Source: Rhodoferax sp. (GTDB taxonomy: Bacteria; Pseudomonadota; Gammaproteobacteria; Burkholderiales; Burkholderiaceae). Taken from it: DNA of 7,273 bases. Positions 6,923-7,273 of this stretch are shown here, piece by piece. Below the pieces are notes generated by a model. The model ran no database searches. It was not told the origin of the DNA and saw only the letters and a program-made list of their open reading frames with translations. The translations under genes and the position numbers were made by a program. Where the stretch lies: the NCBI GenBank assembly GCA_020048295.1, contig JAIFMT010000252.1, positions 1 through 7,273 on the forward strand, in the 5' to 3' direction. Each line of letters begins with the position of its first letter. Positions within the stretch are counted from its first letter, which is position 1.

Positions 6923-6959
6923 AAAAACCCTTGTAAGTTGTTGACTCACAAGGGTTTTT
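6923..6959. terminator. Bidirectional intrinsic-terminator-like hairpin
   Basis: Arms AAAAACCCTTGT (6923-6934) and ACAAGGGTTTTT (6948-6959) are perfectly complementary. After one mismatch, AGT/ACT adds three further pairs, leaving a five-base loop TGTTG (6939-6943). The A and T tracts at the outer edges give a U-run in either direction, so it could end transcripts from both sides. The GC core is only CCC/GGG plus single G-C pairs, so strength is moderate. Hairpins of this form often stand just after tRNA genes, which fits the scrap at 6966-6980. Confidence 0.6.
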
Positions 6960-6965
6960 AAGGGC

Positions 6966-6980
6966 TTGGCGGAGCAGAAC
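6966..6980 (-). other. tRNA 3'-end-like scrap, possible attachment-site remnant
   Basis: On the minus strand this reads GTTCTGCTCCGCCA and is followed by the hairpin. A 3' end of ...CTCCGCCA is common for tRNA genes with encoded CCA, and plus-strand TTGGCGGAG is often seen at their flanks. The T-arm expected a few bases upstream is missing: the only TTCGAATCCC-like stretch (about 7037-7046) is too far away. This is therefore at most the last ~14 bases of a tRNA, as left by an integrase that targets tRNA 3' ends. It is short enough to be chance. Confidence 0.3.
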
Positions 6981-7108
6981 GTATCACACAAACAAACGGC
7001 TACCGCTACTCTGAGCAGCATTCTATTCCCCTTTGGGATTCGAATTTGCATCATAGTAAACAGCCAGACATGCAAGTTTAACTTGATAGTTCCTCGACAT
7101 TGGAGTGA

Positions 7109-7129
7109 CCATTGCCAATGGTTGCAACC
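7109..7129. promoter_or_regulatory. Two overlapping palindromes, possible operator
   Basis: CCATTG-C-CAATGG (7109-7121) is a perfect inverted repeat around one base. It overlaps GGTTGCAACC (7120-7129), a perfect 10-base palindrome. They end 13 bases before the ATG at 7143 and four bases before its ribosome binding site. A protein bound here would block initiation, so an operator is plausible. No regulator or promoter can be assigned. Confidence 0.3.
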
Positions 7130-7142
7130 GCTGAGGAATACC

Positions 7143-7273
7143 ATGAAACCAATTAGTCCCACCAACTCCAATGCAAGATGCCATCAAAGTCCAATGGCAA
7201 TCGTCGGAGCAATCCTTGCGTTTGGTGTAATCCGAAAGTTGGACAAGGCGTCTACGGATCGATCAATGTCATC
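7143..7273 (+). CDS. Possible small hypothetical protein, 3' end outside window
   Basis: An ATG at 7143, preceded by GAGGA (7133-7137) five bases upstream, opens a frame that stays open for 43 codons to the window edge. The product begins MKPISPTNSNARCHQSPMAI and continues VGAILAFGVIRKLDKASTDR. A short hydrophobic stretch (MAIVGAILAFGVI, about 18-30) could be a membrane segment or signal anchor. I do not recognise a family. The good ribosome binding site is the main argument for it; the short visible length and lack of homology argue for caution. Confidence 0.35.
   Translation, partial: MKPISPTNSNARCHQSPMAIVGAILAFGVIRKLDKASTDRSMS

Larger units (their letters stand above)
6840..7142. other. 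About 300 bases without a supported gene
   Basis: This stretch is more AT-rich than the operon. It holds the tandem repeat at the break point, an eight-T run, the hairpin at 6923-6959, a tRNA-3'-end-like scrap, and palindromes just before the ORF at 7143. A minus-strand reading frame (about 7171-6896) is open through it, but it starts at TTG, contains the hairpin and has no family likeness, so it is not annotated. No complete tRNA or other RNA gene is seen. Confidence 0.5.

Noticed and set aside
6966..7050. A complete tRNA gene on the minus strand, suggested by TTCGAATCCC and ...CTCCGCCA
   Set aside because: The T-arm-like motif is about 60 bases from the CCA end, far too distant, and no anticodon or D-arm can be placed. 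Only a 3'-end scrap remains plausible.
6896..7171. Minus-strand frame of 91 codons containing a lipobox-like FLSGC
   Set aside because: It starts at TTG with no ribosome binding site, contains the hairpin at 6923-6959, and has no positively charged signal-peptide start or family likeness.

Overview
The window holds one compact minus-strand operon of about 6.5 kb for a peptide/nickel/opine-type (Dpp/Opp-like) ABC importer. A gene for an acetamidase/formamidase-family hydrolase sits inside it. Transcription runs from right to left: inner-membrane permease C (6578-5709), permease B (5698-4778), periplasmic substrate-binding protein (4718-3102), acetamidase/formamidase (3088-2114), ATPase D (about 2117-1089) and ATPase F (1092-124). 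Gaps are 10 to 59 nt, or the genes overlap, which fits one transcription unit. All five transporter parts are present and their ATPase motifs are intact, so the importer looks complete.

The flanks are broken DNA. On the left, bases 1 to about 91 are an internal piece of an IS3-family transposase (orfB). It is cut off about 30 nt from the stop codon of ATPase F, and no operon terminator is visible. On the right, the region just upstream of the operon contains the last ~65 codons of a WYL-domain transcriptional regulator. It is cut near 6840 by unrelated, more AT-rich DNA. That DNA contains a short tandem repeat resembling the end of a mobile element, a perfect 12-bp-arm hairpin with A and T tracts (6923-6959), and a short tRNA-3'-end-like sequence (6966-6980). 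A possible small gene with a good ribosome binding site starts at 7143 and runs off the window. The operon is therefore flanked by mobile-element and rearrangement scars.

Family types, GC-rich coding DNA and the general style of the proteins suggest a proteobacterium. A betaproteobacterium of the Burkholderiales (Comamonadaceae-like) is my best guess from pattern memory and is not proven by the window.

Proposed working: the binding protein captures a small amide- or peptide-like solute in the periplasm, permeases B and C move it inwards using ATPases D and F, and the cytoplasmic amidase releases ammonium from it or from a breakdown product. The amidase's position between the binding protein and the ATPases supports a shared substrate, but the substrate itself cannot be read from sequence. 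I see no CRISPR array, complete RNA gene or clearly new system. The points most worth a second look are the amidase-importer pairing, the decapitated WYL gene, and the possible attachment-site scar on the right.
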